The notes under the pieces are model-generated. The model worked only from the letters and a program-made list of their open reading frames with translations. It was not told the origin of the DNA and ran no database searches. Of a stretch of DNA of 26,974 bases, positions 6,391 through 13,543 are shown piece after piece. Source of the stretch: a virus; IMG/VR virus record IMGVR_UViG_3300008339_000396, positions 1 to 26,974 of that record; one strand, 5' to 3'. Position numbers and translations under genes: made by a program. Numbering within the stretch: the first letter of the stretch is position 1; every line of letters begins with the position of its first letter.

Positions 6391-6828
6391 ATGACAAAGT
6401 TTGAATTGTGGCTCAAACGCCAATACAAGAGATTAAAGGTTAAATATTATATTTGGGAAAGAGGAAAGAGTTGGTTTAAAGCACCGGAGGATAAAACCGG
6501 TTATGAAAAAATAACTTGTTCAATTGTTAGACAATTGGTTAACCACCCAGATTCCAAATTCACAATGGCACCATTGTCCGGAAAAAGATATATTGTCAAC
6601 AAAACCCTTGATATCTTTTTAATCATTGAAGGAAGCAAAGTTGAAATCACAAACCATGTTTATCATTATGTGACAACATTGGGTGAGAGGGACATTGAAA
6701 AAATCACCACACATTATGATAGGAAAGTTGAAAATCAACGAATCAGTCACGAAGAACAAATTAAATCACAAATATCCAATACCCTACAATCAATTTATGA
6801 CAAAATCACAATCCAATCTGAAAATTAA
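6391..6828 (+). CDS. Phage protein of unknown function
   Basis: 145 residues from ATG 6391. The in-frame TTG at 6367 lies inside the promoter and is rejected. The N-terminus is basic with aromatic residues (FELWLKRQYKRLKVKYYIWERGKSWFK). The middle has short strands (KFTMAPLSGKRYIVNKTLDIFLIIEG, KVEITNHVYHYVTTLG) and the end is a charged helix. A similar compact architecture is seen in small phage ORFs of unknown role. It heads the block 6391-7465, in which genes overlap each other by 4-32 bases. Confidence 0.75.
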   Translation: MTKFELWLKRQYKRLKVKYYIWERGKSWFKAPEDKTGYEKITCSIVRQLVNHPDSKFTMAPLSGKRYIVNKTLDIFLIIEGSKVEITNHVYHYVTTLGERDIEKITTHYDRKVENQRISHEEQIKSQISNTLQSIYDKITIQSEN

Positions 6829-7012
6829 AACATCAAAGGGTTTCGGTCAATTACATAATATATATGTTTCCGAACTTGGATTTTTGATGGTGAAAATTGA
6901 ATATGACAACGGAACTTTTGTTGGTTATAACCTGGGCAAGTTTGACCCAGAAAATAATATAATAACAAACGAATTATTCAAAGATGAACTCATTGGATCT
7001 CCACGGGATTAA
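6797..7012 (+). CDS. Small phage protein, unknown
   Basis: 71 residues from ATG 6797, overlapping the previous gene by 32 bases. A start further upstream at 6683 would overlap even more and is not favoured. Predicted beta-rich: IKTSKGFGQLHNIYVSELG, MVKIEYDNGTFVGYNLG. No domain is recognised. Confidence 0.6.
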   Translation: MTKSQSNLKIKTSKGFGQLHNIYVSELGFLMVKIEYDNGTFVGYNLGKFDPENNIITNELFKDELIGSPRD

Positions 7013-7205
7013 ACATATTGAAGTTCAAAAACTTGTTGACAATTTTATTTGGGAAAATATGCAAAAAAAGATAAATGAGGTTGAAATCATAACCGGAATA
7101 TCGGACCAGATGAAAGATATTGTTAAACAAACCGTTGAGGATTATAAAATGGAATGTACGGTGGATCCATTGAATGTTGGTAAATTAATTATAAAATTAA
7201 AATGA
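6984..7205 (+). CDS. Smr-like domain protein
   Basis: 73 residues, which is about one Smr domain with nothing else. LDLHG at 4-8 is the hallmark Smr motif. It is followed by a helix (EVQKLVDNFIWENMQ) and the strand-turn VEIITGIS, which stands where the family has IITGxG. The C-terminal VGKLIIKLK is the last strand. Smr domains bind nucleic acid; some nick DNA and others, like SmrB, cut mRNA at collided ribosomes. The second motif here is not the strict GxG form, so catalysis is uncertain. It overlaps the upstream gene by 29 bases and the downstream gene by ATGA. Confidence 0.75.
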   Translation: MNSLDLHGIKHIEVQKLVDNFIWENMQKKINEVEIITGISDQMKDIVKQTVEDYKMECTVDPLNVGKLIIKLK

Positions 7206-7465
7206 AAGAACTAAACGAAGAACAATTATTGAAATTATGTGAGATTGAACTCAAAAAAATGAAAAACCATAACATATCTTGTTTAATTTTTTCAATTATA
7301 ATATTCGTCCAAGCTTTTTTGTTGTTGTTTGGTTATTTACCAATCACAATCTATCTTATAATACTTGGAATTATTATGTTGTTATATTATTTCCACGATT
7401 GGAAATTCAAAAAAGCTGACAAAAAACTTAAAGAAATTTTGGAAGAATTGGACAATAGAGTTTGA
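7202..7465 (+). CDS. Two-helix membrane protein, unknown
   Basis: 87 residues. Two hydrophobic helices (about 25-44 and 47-64) with a short turn (GYLPIT) are flanked by charged amphipathic helices on both sides (MKELNEEQLLKLCEIELKK; KFKKADKKLKEILEELDN). The predicted topology is a hairpin with both ends in the cytoplasm. Start by ATGA overlap with the Smr-like gene. Function unknown; the position suggests co-expression with the Smr-like protein. Confidence 0.7.
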   Translation: MKELNEEQLLKLCEIELKKMKNHNISCLIFSIIIFVQAFLLLFGYLPITIYLIILGIIMLLYYFHDWKFKKADKKLKEILEELDNRV

Positions 7466-7492
7466 TTATTAAAAAATGATTTTGTAACTTTG
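7462..7492 (+). promoter_or_regulatory. Bacteroidetes-type promoter
   Basis: TTG at 7462-7464 (inside the end of the previous gene), 20-base spacer, TAACTTTG at 7485-7492. The predicted start is near 7497, about 12 bases before the ATG at 7509. Confidence 0.65.
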
Positions 7493-7508
7493 TTTTAAAA
7501 TATAAAAA

Positions 7509-7757
7509 ATGACAGAAAGAGAATTAATATTATTGGGTTTCCAAAAGGAAGAAATTAATGAATTTGAAGGCGACGATTCCTATTATTATGTATTGGACAT
7601 CGCAAATGGACTGACCTTCATTACACCAACAAATGAAGAAATTAAAGATGAGAATTGGTATGTTGAGGCGTTTAACACGGATCCATTGATTAGATTTTAC
7701 GAGTTCGGTGAAGTCCAAGCGTTGATTAACACACTAACAAAAGCGATAGTAAAATGA
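7509..7757 (+). CDS. Conserved small phage protein, unknown
   Basis: 82 residues. The pattern LGFQKE...DDSYYYVLDIANGLTFIT....WYVEAFNTDPLIRFYEFGEVQALINTL recurs in small Bacteroidetes phage proteins of unknown role. It is predicted as mixed alpha/beta, with a strand-rich core and a C-terminal helix. It is the first gene after a promoter and overlaps the next by ATGA. Confidence 0.75.
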   Translation: MTERELILLGFQKEEINEFEGDDSYYYVLDIANGLTFITPTNEEIKDENWYVEAFNTDPLIRFYEFGEVQALINTLTKAIVK

Positions 7758-7864
7758 TATATAATTTTTTTAGAATGTTTGTTCTGTTGACTATTGGTGC
7801 ATTTTTCATTATAGTTGCTGGTACATATTCATTAACCGAAATAATAAAACCAAATGGAAAGTAA
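7754..7864 (+). CDS. Tiny single-helix membrane protein
   Basis: 36 residues, a short gene easily missed. One hydrophobic helix (FVLLTIGAFFIIVAGTYSL) sits between an aromatic N-terminus and a polar tail. It overlaps the previous gene by ATGA and the next by 11 bases, which supports translation. Function unknown. Confidence 0.55.
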   Translation: MIYNFFRMFVLLTIGAFFIIVAGTYSLTEIIKPNGK

Positions 7865-8030
7865 AAAAGTAATGTATGAGAGTCTATTAAACCAACATAG
7901 ACAAGTCTCAAACCAAATCAGTGAAATCAAAGCAAGGAATTTTGAACCAACGGAACAAGATAAAAAAGAAATCCAAGCTCTTGAATTAAGATTAATCAGT
8001 ATTATGAACCAAATGCAAAGTTTGTTTTAA
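7854..8030 (+). CDS. Small helical protein, unknown
   Basis: 58 residues, almost entirely predicted helix (VMYESLLNQHRQVSNQISEIK, EQDKKEIQALELRLISIMNQMQ), so probably a short helical hairpin or coiled coil. It overlaps the tiny membrane protein upstream and ends one base before the next ATG. Function unknown. Confidence 0.6.
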   Translation: MESKKVMYESLLNQHRQVSNQISEIKARNFEPTEQDKKEIQALELRLISIMNQMQSLF

Positions 8031-8031
8031 G

Positions 8032-8400
8032 ATGAACAAAATACCAACACATGATCCTTACACCGGTGAACTTAATCCTTATTATGAGGAATTAACCGGT
8101 GAAAGAAATCCTTTATCGCCAGAAATTGAAGAAACCTCACCAACGTTTGATTTAAAACAGTTGGTTGGAAAGGAATTTAGATATAATGGTAAATACGGAC
8201 TATCAACTTGGACGGATGTTGTTAAAAACATTGAGGTCATTCACGGTATTGAAACAAACCTCCAACTTCCAATTAAACCATTGAAGGATGGTGAAGGACA
8301 AAAACCATTTAAGCTATACGGATATAAGTATTATTTGCAAGTTAGGTCAACCAGGGGTAATCATTTGTATGACTTCAGTGATTGTGTTTTTTTAGATTAG
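8032..8400 (+). CDS. Phage protein of unknown function
   Basis: 122 residues. The N-terminal third is proline-rich and probably disordered (THDPYTGELNPYYEELTGERNPLSPEIEETSP). The remainder looks like a small beta domain (KEFRYNGKYGLSTWTDVVKNIEVIHGI, YKYYLQVRSTRGNHLYDFSDCVFL). No motif is recognised. It starts 1 base after the previous stop, so it is co-transcribed from the promoter at 7462-7492. Confidence 0.65.
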   Translation: MNKIPTHDPYTGELNPYYEELTGERNPLSPEIEETSPTFDLKQLVGKEFRYNGKYGLSTWTDVVKNIEVIHGIETNLQLPIKPLKDGEGQKPFKLYGYKYYLQVRSTRGNHLYDFSDCVFLD

Positions 8401-8420
8401 TAACCAAATAAAAACAATAT

Positions 8421-8603
8421 ATGGAATATTTTAAATTATTTTTGAAGTGGCTCGGGTTAATAACGATGATTTCACTTTTTGCGGATTATGTTATAAGTAG
8501 AGAAGTTAACGGGTTCATCCAACTTTTAGGTATCGTCGGGTTGGTTGGGATCTTTATGTATTTAGCAGGCGAAACATTAAATAAATTAACAAACAAAAAA
8601 TGA
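8421..8603 (+). CDS. Small two-helix membrane protein upstream of the SPFH protein
   Basis: 60 residues. Two hydrophobic segments (about 6-22 and 32-50; GFIQLLGIVGLVGIFMYLAG) are joined by a short polar turn. Its stop overlaps the SPFH start (ATGA), so the two are translationally coupled and may work as a pair in the inner membrane. Function unknown. Confidence 0.65.
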   Translation: MEYFKLFLKWLGLITMISLFADYVISREVNGFIQLLGIVGLVGIFMYLAGETLNKLTNKK

Positions 8604-9544
8604 TTGGAACATTAATCGTCCTAGCAGGACTAGTAATCGCCGGTTTTACGGCATTTAAAACAAGTGGTAATATGTATGAGGTTACTGAAAGTATGTATGG
8701 TACACGTAAAAGATTAAATGGTGCGTGGCTCGTTAAACCGATTGGTATTTTCATCCTCTCACTTATAATCGCAGCAATCCAACCATTCGCAATTGAGAAG
8801 ATTGATGCCGGAAACAAAGGGTTGAAAATCAATTTGGTTGGAAATCAGAGAGGTGTTGCAAGTTACCAATATAAAACAGGTTGGGTTATGTATAACGCTT
8901 GGACTGAACAAGTATTGGAGTTTCCAATTTACCAACAACATATTGAATATGATGACCAGAGTGTAATCTTAAAAGGTGGATTCTCGGCAACCATTAAACC
9001 AACATTTAATTATTCATTACGTGAAGATGCGATTGGTGATATGTTTGTGAACTTGAGACGACCAATTGCCGATGTGGAACATGGATGGTTAAAGAACGCA
9101 ATTATTGGTGCCGTTAATGACGTATCTAATACCTGGGAAGTGGATAGTATCTTTAATCACCGACAAGCCTTTGAAGCTGCCATCGTTGCCGAATGTAATT
9201 TGAGATTATCAAAGTGGTTTAATGTATCACAATTAAGAACAAATATTACACCACCAGAAGCACTACAAGAATCAATCATATCAAAGACAAAAGCAATCCA
9301 ACAAGCCGAGGCTTCTCGTCAACAAGCAATTGCGGCAAAAGCCGATGGTGAAAGAAAGGTAGCCGTTGCAAGGGCCGATAGTGCTGAGACGGTAATTAAT
9401 GCCGCAGCAAAAGCGAAAGCAATGGAACTTACACAACAAAAATTAACACCTTTGTATGTTGAGTTTAAAAAAGTTGAAAAATGGAATGGGGTTTTGCCTA
9501 CAACAGTTACAAGTGGTTCTGGAACATTTTTAAATATTAAATAA
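8600..9544 (+). CDS. SPFH/prohibitin-like (Band 7) membrane protein
   Basis: 314 residues. Transmembrane helices at about 2-20 and 48-65 are followed by an SPFH domain (about 68-215). Its prohibitin-like features are IDAGNKGLKINLVGNQRGV, YKTGWVMYNAWTEQVLEFPIYQQ, VILKGGFSATIKPTFNYSL and the helical RQAFEAAIVAECN. The region at about 225-285 is an Ala/Gln/Lys-rich coiled coil (KAIQQAEASRQQAIAAKADG). SPFH proteins form large ring-shaped membrane assemblies that organise membrane domains and often bind proteases such as FtsH. They occur in some large phages with unknown roles; protection of the membrane or superinfection control are possible. Flanked by two small membrane proteins in the same operon. 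Confidence 0.88.
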   Translation: MIGTLIVLAGLVIAGFTAFKTSGNMYEVTESMYGTRKRLNGAWLVKPIGIFILSLIIAAIQPFAIEKIDAGNKGLKINLVGNQRGVASYQYKTGWVMYNAWTEQVLEFPIYQQHIEYDDQSVILKGGFSATIKPTFNYSLREDAIGDMFVNLRRPIADVEHGWLKNAIIGAVNDVSNTWEVDSIFNHRQAFEAAIVAECNLRLSKWFNVSQLRTNITPPEALQESIISKTKAIQQAEASRQQAIAAKADGERKVAVARADSAETVINAAAKAKAMELTQQKLTPLYVEFKKVEKWNGVLPTTVTSGSGTFLNIK

Positions 9545-9545
9545 G

Positions 9546-9797
9546 ATGATAAGAAATTTTGGAACAGTATATTTTGTAATTATTTTAAGTGGTTTAATAT
9601 ACGGTGGAATTATGTATATGGCGTTTAATAAAAACAATACGTGTGATAAATTAGTAAGGTTTAATGACGGGACACAAATTGAGGTTAAAGATGTTAGTTC
9701 AGATGATAACGGAATGACAGTGATTAAAACCTGTACCGACGATATTTTAAGGACACCGACACTTAATATAAAAATGGTTGAAGAACTAAATAAATAA
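9546..9797 (+). CDS. Small single-pass membrane protein
   Basis: 83 residues. Hydrophobic helix at about 6-27 (TVYFVIILSGLIYGGIMYMAF), then a polar domain with two Cys (C33, C61) and a possible beta fold (DKLVRFNDGTQIEVKDVSSD). It starts one base after the SPFH stop and is the last gene before the terminator at 9802, so it belongs to the SPFH cluster. Function unknown. Confidence 0.7.
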   Translation: MIRNFGTVYFVIILSGLIYGGIMYMAFNKNNTCDKLVRFNDGTQIEVKDVSSDDNGMTVIKTCTDDILRTPTLNIKMVEELNK

Positions 9798-9801
9798 AAT
9801 T

Positions 9802-9835
9802 AAATCCCCATCTTAGTAGTGGGGATTTGTTTTTT
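9802..9835 (+). terminator. Intrinsic terminator
   Basis: AAATCCCCA (9802-9810) pairs with TGGGGATTT (9820-9828) around a 9-base loop, followed by a run of T. It ends the 7509-9797 block. The -33 TTG of the next promoter overlaps its 3' arm. Confidence 0.9.
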
Positions 9836-9857
9836 TAAAATAATATTATTAATTTTG
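9827..9857 (+). promoter_or_regulatory. Bacteroidetes-type promoter giving an almost leaderless mRNA
   Basis: TTG 9827-9829, 20-base spacer, TAATTTTG 9850-9857. The ATG at 9863 follows only 5 bases after the box, so the mRNA would begin at or next to the start codon. Confidence 0.65.
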
Positions 9858-9862
9858 GGGTT

Positions 9863-10330
9863 ATGAAAGGAAGATTAATAAAAACGGATGTAAATTATAT
9901 TCTTGAAGATGATAAAGGGGTTGTTATTGCATCAACATCTTTAAAGAAAGAAGGATTATCGTTATCACTCAAAAACTGTCAAGCAATTGAGAAAGGATAT
10001 GATTTGGATGAGTTGGCTAAAATAGAATATCCTATTTGTGAAGTATGGAATGATGAAGAAGCACTTATTAGAGAACTTGCTTTTAAAAAAGGCTTCCAAA
10101 AAGCACTTGAGTTGATGGGTCATAAGATGTTTAGTGAGGAACAATTAAGAGAAGCGTTTTTCCATGTACAAAATGAACCCACTTTTGATGTTTTTAAACA
10201 ATCACTACAACAAACTGAATGGGATGTTGAGATTGAGACTGTTCCGGCACTTTCAAATAATGGTAATGTTTATTATGGTGATATTCCAAAACTTGATGAA
10301 GATGGTTGTTTAATTTTAAAAAGAATATAA
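9863..10330 (+). CDS. Conserved Bacteroidetes-phage protein, unknown
   Basis: 155 residues. The segments MKGRLIKT, LSLKNCQAIEKGYDLDELA, EEALIRELAFKKGFQKALELMGHKMFSEEQLREAF, TEWDVEIET and the C-terminal PKLDEDGCLILKRI follow a layout I recognise from many small proteins of Bacteroidetes phages with no assigned function. The N-terminal part is a small beta sheet, the middle is helical and the acidic linker is variable. First gene of a long plus-strand block, with a very short leader. Confidence 0.85.
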   Translation: MKGRLIKTDVNYILEDDKGVVIASTSLKKEGLSLSLKNCQAIEKGYDLDELAKIEYPICEVWNDEEALIRELAFKKGFQKALELMGHKMFSEEQLREAFFHVQNEPTFDVFKQSLQQTEWDVEIETVPALSNNGNVYYGDIPKLDEDGCLILKRI

Positions 10331-10332
10331 AA

Positions 10333-10572
10333 ATGGATAAAAGAAGTACACACTACGGAGACGTAGCAAAATGGATAGAAAAGGTAATTGACTCTTGTGA
10401 GACATACCAACAGACATTTGCCGTTAAAACATTAATTAGTAATTTTAGAAAACAACTAATGAGAACTACACCTAACAAATATTGGAGAGATTATCAGTAT
10501 AGTGTTATTTGGCCACTTGAAGCAAGGGTAACATCTAAAAGGCAGTCATTTATAAATAAGATTGAGGAATAA
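10333..10572 (+). CDS. Small phage protein, paralogue of 10876-11106
   Basis: 79 residues from ATG 10333; the extension to 10306 overlaps the upstream gene and is not favoured. The core KWIEKVIDSCETYQQTFA followed by KTLISNFRKQLM aligns with KWIEKVIKSCQNWEQLTT and EKLISNFKNQMI in the gene at 10876. It is helical and predicted soluble, with a conserved Cys. Overlaps the next gene by one base (TAATG). Function unknown. Confidence 0.75.
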   Translation: MDKRSTHYGDVAKWIEKVIDSCETYQQTFAVKTLISNFRKQLMRTTPNKYWRDYQYSVIWPLEARVTSKRQSFINKIEE

Positions 10573-10886
10573 TGGAAAACAGAAAATACCCAGTAGGTGG
10601 ATTTGCACCTGGAAACTATATGTGTGAGTGTGTCACCTGTAAACACGATTTCTTAGGTGATAAATTAGCAGTACAATGCGAAACTTGTGCTATTGAAATG
10701 GTTAAAACAAAAATTGAGGTTGCCGAAAATGGTGGTATTGAAATAGTACATGACTATTTACCGGGGTTTATAGAACAATTTGGTGACGGACCTCTTGGTG
10801 AACTAGACCCAAATGAATGGACCGCACTTGATTTTTTGGAATGGTTAAAAATTAATAATTTTAAAATAATAAAAGATGTCAGATAA
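10572..10886 (+). CDS. Phage zinc-binding protein (two CxxC knuckles)
   Basis: 104 residues. FAPGNYMCECVTC..FLGDKLAVQCETCA contains C20xxC23 and C36xxC39 (plus C18), a four-Cys zinc ribbon of a kind that recurs in phages infecting Bacteroidetes and other hosts. The C-terminal half is acidic and ends in a helix (EWTALDFLEWLKINN). It probably binds nucleic acid or a protein through the knuckle, but no function is established. It lies between two paralogous genes. Confidence 0.8.
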   Translation: MENRKYPVGGFAPGNYMCECVTCKHDFLGDKLAVQCETCAIEMVKTKIEVAENGGIEIVHDYLPGFIEQFGDGPLGELDPNEWTALDFLEWLKINNFKIIKDVR

Positions 10887-11106
10887 TTTTAAAACAAAAA
10901 AGTGGATTGAAAAAGTAATTAAATCCTGTCAAAATTGGGAACAACTAACAACTTGTGAAAAACTGATATCCAATTTCAAAAACCAAATGATTAACAAAGG
11001 TTACGACAATATGTTGGCCTTACCATTCATATCGGATTTGGATTATAAAGTTAAATTAAAAAGAAACGAACTTATTGAATCAAAAAACTTGATTTTAAAC
11101 AATTAA
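10876..11106 (+). CDS. Small phage protein, paralogue of 10333-10572
   Basis: 76 residues. Shares the helical core KWIEKVI-x-SC...EKLISNF-x-x-QM with the gene at 10333 on the far side of the zinc-binding gene. Overlaps the upstream gene by 11 bases. The diverged C-terminus (ALPFISDLDYKVKLKRNELIES) still has the spacing of its paralogue. Function unknown. Confidence 0.75.
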   Translation: MSDNFKTKKWIEKVIKSCQNWEQLTTCEKLISNFKNQMINKGYDNMLALPFISDLDYKVKLKRNELIESKNLILNN

Positions 11107-11108
11107 AA

Positions 11109-11708
11109 ATGATTGACAACCTTGAACTTATTAAACCTTTATTAAATTTCTCAGAACCCGGAGATTTCTATTACTGTCTTATTTTAAAAAGAAAGAAAGA
11201 TCAACCAGAAGGAGAACGAGATAATCACCAATCAGTAAGAACAATTAAAACTTATTGTATTGAATCCGTTGAATATCTTGAAAAACGTTATGAAGAAATC
11301 AAACAACTTTGTGAGTTTTTTAAAGCCAGAGCTTATGTTCAGGTTCAAAAACAAAACCACAAAGATGTGTCATTAAATATGATGGTCGCATTAGCTCAGA
11401 GAATTCAGGACGGAAGTCATAAACAAGATGGTTTGTTTAGTTCGGTTGTTGGACAAATAAAAACACACGAAAAAAGGTGGGTAATTGATATTGATGAAAA
11501 AACTCCGGAATTGGTTAATCAAGTTATTGATTTCATTGATTCACTTGAACCGGTTGGTCCCAAAATTGAAACGTGTTTACCAACCAAAGATGGTTATCAT
11601 CTTATAACCAAAAGGTTTGACAACAAAACGTTTGGTGAGAAATATCCAGAAATTACAGTACAAAAAAAGAACCCAACTTTACTTTTTTTACCAAAATCAC
11701 TAAATTAA
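11109..11708 (+). CDS. Phage protein with a primase-polymerase-like (AEP) signature, tentative
   Basis: 199 residues. RWVIDIDE (123-130) is a hydrophobic strand ending in D-x-D, and TKDGYHLIT (159-167) gives a conserved G-x-H. Archaeo-eukaryotic primases have an hhDhD motif followed by an s-x-H motif with similar spacing and context, and phage genomes often carry such small relatives. The protein is shorter than full AEP enzymes, and I cannot place the third (hD) motif with confidence. It could instead be an unrelated small alpha/beta protein. It starts 2 bases after the previous gene. Confidence 0.5.
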   Translation: MIDNLELIKPLLNFSEPGDFYYCLILKRKKDQPEGERDNHQSVRTIKTYCIESVEYLEKRYEEIKQLCEFFKARAYVQVQKQNHKDVSLNMMVALAQRIQDGSHKQDGLFSSVVGQIKTHEKRWVIDIDEKTPELVNQVIDFIDSLEPVGPKIETCLPTKDGYHLITKRFDNKTFGEKYPEITVQKKNPTLLFLPKSLN

Positions 11709-11713
11709 AAATT

Positions 11714-11896
11714 ATGAATAATATGTTTGATCCCAATACGTTAAAGAACCTTCAACAGATGATGAATGGTTTAACAAACTTTACACAACAACCGGCAATT
11801 GATTTTAAAACAATCAAAAAATTAATCCTAATAGTTGTGTTATCATTATTTTTATCCGGATTTGGTGTTGGTTTATTAATTGGGTTATTATTTTAA
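11714..11896 (+). CDS. Small C-terminally membrane-anchored protein
   Basis: 60 residues. A polar Asn/Gln-rich N-terminus (MNNMFDPNTLKNLQQMMNG) is followed by one hydrophobic helix (about 38-60; LILIVVLSLFLSGFGVGLLI) that ends at the stop codon, so it is probably a tail-anchored inner membrane protein. Function unknown. Confidence 0.6.
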   Translation: MNNMFDPNTLKNLQQMMNGLTNFTQQPAIDFKTIKKLILIVVLSLFLSGFGVGLLIGLLF

Positions 11897-11900
11897 TATT

Positions 11901-12002
11901 ATGTTGAAATTATTATTAATTGGTTGGACTATTAGTTCATTATTTGTTATTAATTTAACAATCCAATATTTTTACGACGAATATAAAAACAGAAAAAAAT
12001 AG
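11901..12002 (+). CDS. Tiny membrane protein (33 residues)
   Basis: A short gene. Hydrophobic helix LLLIGWTISSLFVINLTI, then a charged tail (YFYDEYKNRKK). It fits between its neighbours with 4- and 2-base gaps, the packing typical of real genes here. Function unknown. Confidence 0.5.
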   Translation: MLKLLLIGWTISSLFVINLTIQYFYDEYKNRKK

Positions 12003-12004
12003 AT

Positions 12005-12238
12005 ATGACAGAATACATCCATTACCCTTTACCGGGAGAAAAGTACCAACACTATAAAGGAGGTACATATGAGGTGATTTGTTTGGCAAATCACACAGAT
12101 AATAATGAAGCATTGGTAATTTACAAATCATTATCTTTTGGTAGTACACACGCTAGACCATTAAAAGAGTGGATTGAAATTATTGGAAATGAAAAAGCGG
12201 GAACAACGTACCCATTACCAAGATTTACAAAAATATGA
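12005..12238 (+). CDS. DUF1653-like protein
   Basis: 77 residues. GEKYQHYKGGTYEVICLANHTDNNEALVIYKSL...ARPLKEW matches the DUF1653 pattern (YxHYKGxxYEV..A.HSE..E.LVVY..L....ARP..MF), a small SH3-like beta barrel of unknown function widespread in bacteria and phages. The usual C-terminal MFxE is replaced by EWIE. It overlaps the next gene by ATGA. Confidence 0.85.
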   Translation: MTEYIHYPLPGEKYQHYKGGTYEVICLANHTDNNEALVIYKSLSFGSTHARPLKEWIEIIGNEKAGTTYPLPRFTKI

Positions 12239-12387
12239 AAAAAGTAATTTACTACAGTTTAAGAGGTTTGTCGTTGGTTTTGGCAATTCCTTCGTTGGTT
12301 ATCGGATTACCGGCCTTTATGGTAATGTTGGTTGCCGATTATATTGAAGATCCATATAATATGTCCGAAGATGTTAAAGAGAATTAA
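12235..12387 (+). CDS. Small single-helix membrane protein
   Basis: 50 residues. One long hydrophobic helix (LSLVLAIPSLVIGLPAFMVMLVA) between a basic start (MKKVIYYSLRG) and an acidic tail (DYIEDPYNMSEDVKEN). ATGA overlap upstream, 17-base overlap downstream. Function unknown. Confidence 0.6.
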   Translation: MKKVIYYSLRGLSLVLAIPSLVIGLPAFMVMLVADYIEDPYNMSEDVKEN

Positions 12388-12481
12388 TAGATGGTTTGAA
12401 CTCAACTGGGGTTGGTTCTTCATCAACGGTAGGAAACAAGCCGAATGGGCTGATTATTTAAGAAACAAATGTAAAAAATAA
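12371..12481 (+). CDS. Small phage protein with WGWFF...NGRKQ motif
   Basis: 36 residues. RWFELNWGWFFINGRKQAEW is a compact aromatic motif that I recognise from small phage ORFs of unknown function. It overlaps the upstream membrane protein by 17 bases and ends 3 bases before the next ATG. Predicted amphipathic helix with a basic C-terminus. Confidence 0.55.
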   Translation: MLKRINRWFELNWGWFFINGRKQAEWADYLRNKCKK

Positions 12482-12484
12482 AAA

Positions 12485-12883
12485 ATGAAAAAAATAATTT
12501 TAAGTTTAGCACTTTTGTGTGGTAAAACAAGTTTCGCACAATTAGATTACGTCAAGAATTTCAAAAAAAATGAATATGGACTTTATGAGTTGAGTTTCAA
12601 AGATCCTATCCAGGCTATACATGAATACAATAATGTTCTAGATAAAAATGGTTCCGACACGCTTAACGTTGTTTATAATATAACTAAAAACCCAATTGAT
12701 TTTGGTTTTTTTAGTAACGACCCAAATAGTGATAACATTATCGTTAGTATATTTTTAAGAGAAAATAACAAATACAAAATAATGTTTGGTGAAATTGACG
12801 GAACTATTGATAAGTATTTTTTTGAAGTAATTGACCAAAATGGTGTTATTACTGATTTATATTATAGGACACATAAAAAATAA
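12485..12883 (+). CDS. Secreted protein, first of a tandem paralogous pair
   Basis: 132 residues. The signal peptide (MKKIILSLALLCGKTSFA) is cleaved before Q19, the usual A-Q site in Flavobacteria. The mature part shows NNVLDKNGSDTLNVVYN..KNPIDFGFFSND and a C-terminal IDQNGVITDLYY. The same skeleton is present in the next gene. It is predicted beta-rich and periplasmic or outer-membrane associated. Such a protein could alter the host envelope during infection, but no family is recognised. Confidence 0.75.
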   Translation: MKKIILSLALLCGKTSFAQLDYVKNFKKNEYGLYELSFKDPIQAIHEYNNVLDKNGSDTLNVVYNITKNPIDFGFFSNDPNSDNIIVSIFLRENNKYKIMFGEIDGTIDKYFFEVIDQNGVITDLYYRTHKK

Positions 12884-12886
12884 AAT

Positions 12887-13276
12887 ATGAAAAAAATAAT
12901 TTTAACAGTTGCGTTATTTTGTACTACAACCATAAATGGTCAAGTGAAACATTTAGATGGTTTTGAAAAAACAAAATTAGGTCACATCAGAACTGTATTT
13001 ACAGAAGATGAGGCCATTAAAACATTCAGTTATGTGATGGATATGAATGGAATTGACACTGTACAATCTAAATACACAAGAGGAGACAATCCGGTAGCGT
13101 TTAGTTTTTTTAAAACGGATGAAAAATCAAAGAAAGTTAATGTTGCCGCAATCATTCACTATGATGGTGTTTATGATGTTTTATTTATGACCATCAAAGA
13201 CCAAAATACAGTTTTATTTAATGTTAAAGATAAGAATGGTGAAATAATTGAATTAATATACGAAAAACCAGAATAA
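12887..13276 (+). CDS. Secreted protein, second of a tandem paralogous pair
   Basis: 129 residues. Signal peptide MKKIILTVALFCTTTING, cleaved before Q. It shares with the gene at 12485 the ordered positions MDxNGxDTV..., NPxxFxFF, a central strand-rich region, and (K/Q)(D/N)NG-(E/V)-I-x-x-L-x-Y at the C-terminus. Identity is modest, so the duplication is old and both copies are kept. Stop and next start overlap (TAATG). Function unknown. Confidence 0.75.
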   Translation: MKKIILTVALFCTTTINGQVKHLDGFEKTKLGHIRTVFTEDEAIKTFSYVMDMNGIDTVQSKYTRGDNPVAFSFFKTDEKSKKVNVAAIIHYDGVYDVLFMTIKDQNTVLFNVKDKNGEIIELIYEKPE

Positions 13277-13542
13277 TGAAAAAAATTGAAGTTAATTTAG
13301 GAATTGGGATGAATATGTTTTTTCCTGAACCAGTGGTAATTGAAATACCAGATAATGGAATCTTTGTTGAAGAACTTGTAAAGTCATATCAAAAATATCT
13401 TGAGTTTTGTAAAACTCTGGAACAACCAAATTATGATTACTTGGTTGACGACCCAAAGGAAAATAAAGTAAGAGAATTTACATTGGAAGAGTTTGTTAAT
13501 GTTTGGGAAAGTAATGACGAGTTCCAAGGAAAGTTTAATTAA
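13276..13542 (+). CDS. Small acidic protein, unknown
   Basis: 88 residues with no signal peptide. A beta N-terminus (KIEVNLGIGMNMFFPEPVVIEIP) is followed by acidic helices (EELVKSYQKYLEFCKTLEQ; FTLEEFVNVWESNDEFQ). It overlaps the secreted paralogue upstream by one base. No recognised domain. Confidence 0.65.
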   Translation: MKKIEVNLGIGMNMFFPEPVVIEIPDNGIFVEELVKSYQKYLEFCKTLEQPNYDYLVDDPKENKVREFTLEEFVNVWESNDEFQGKFN

Positions 13543-13543
13543 T

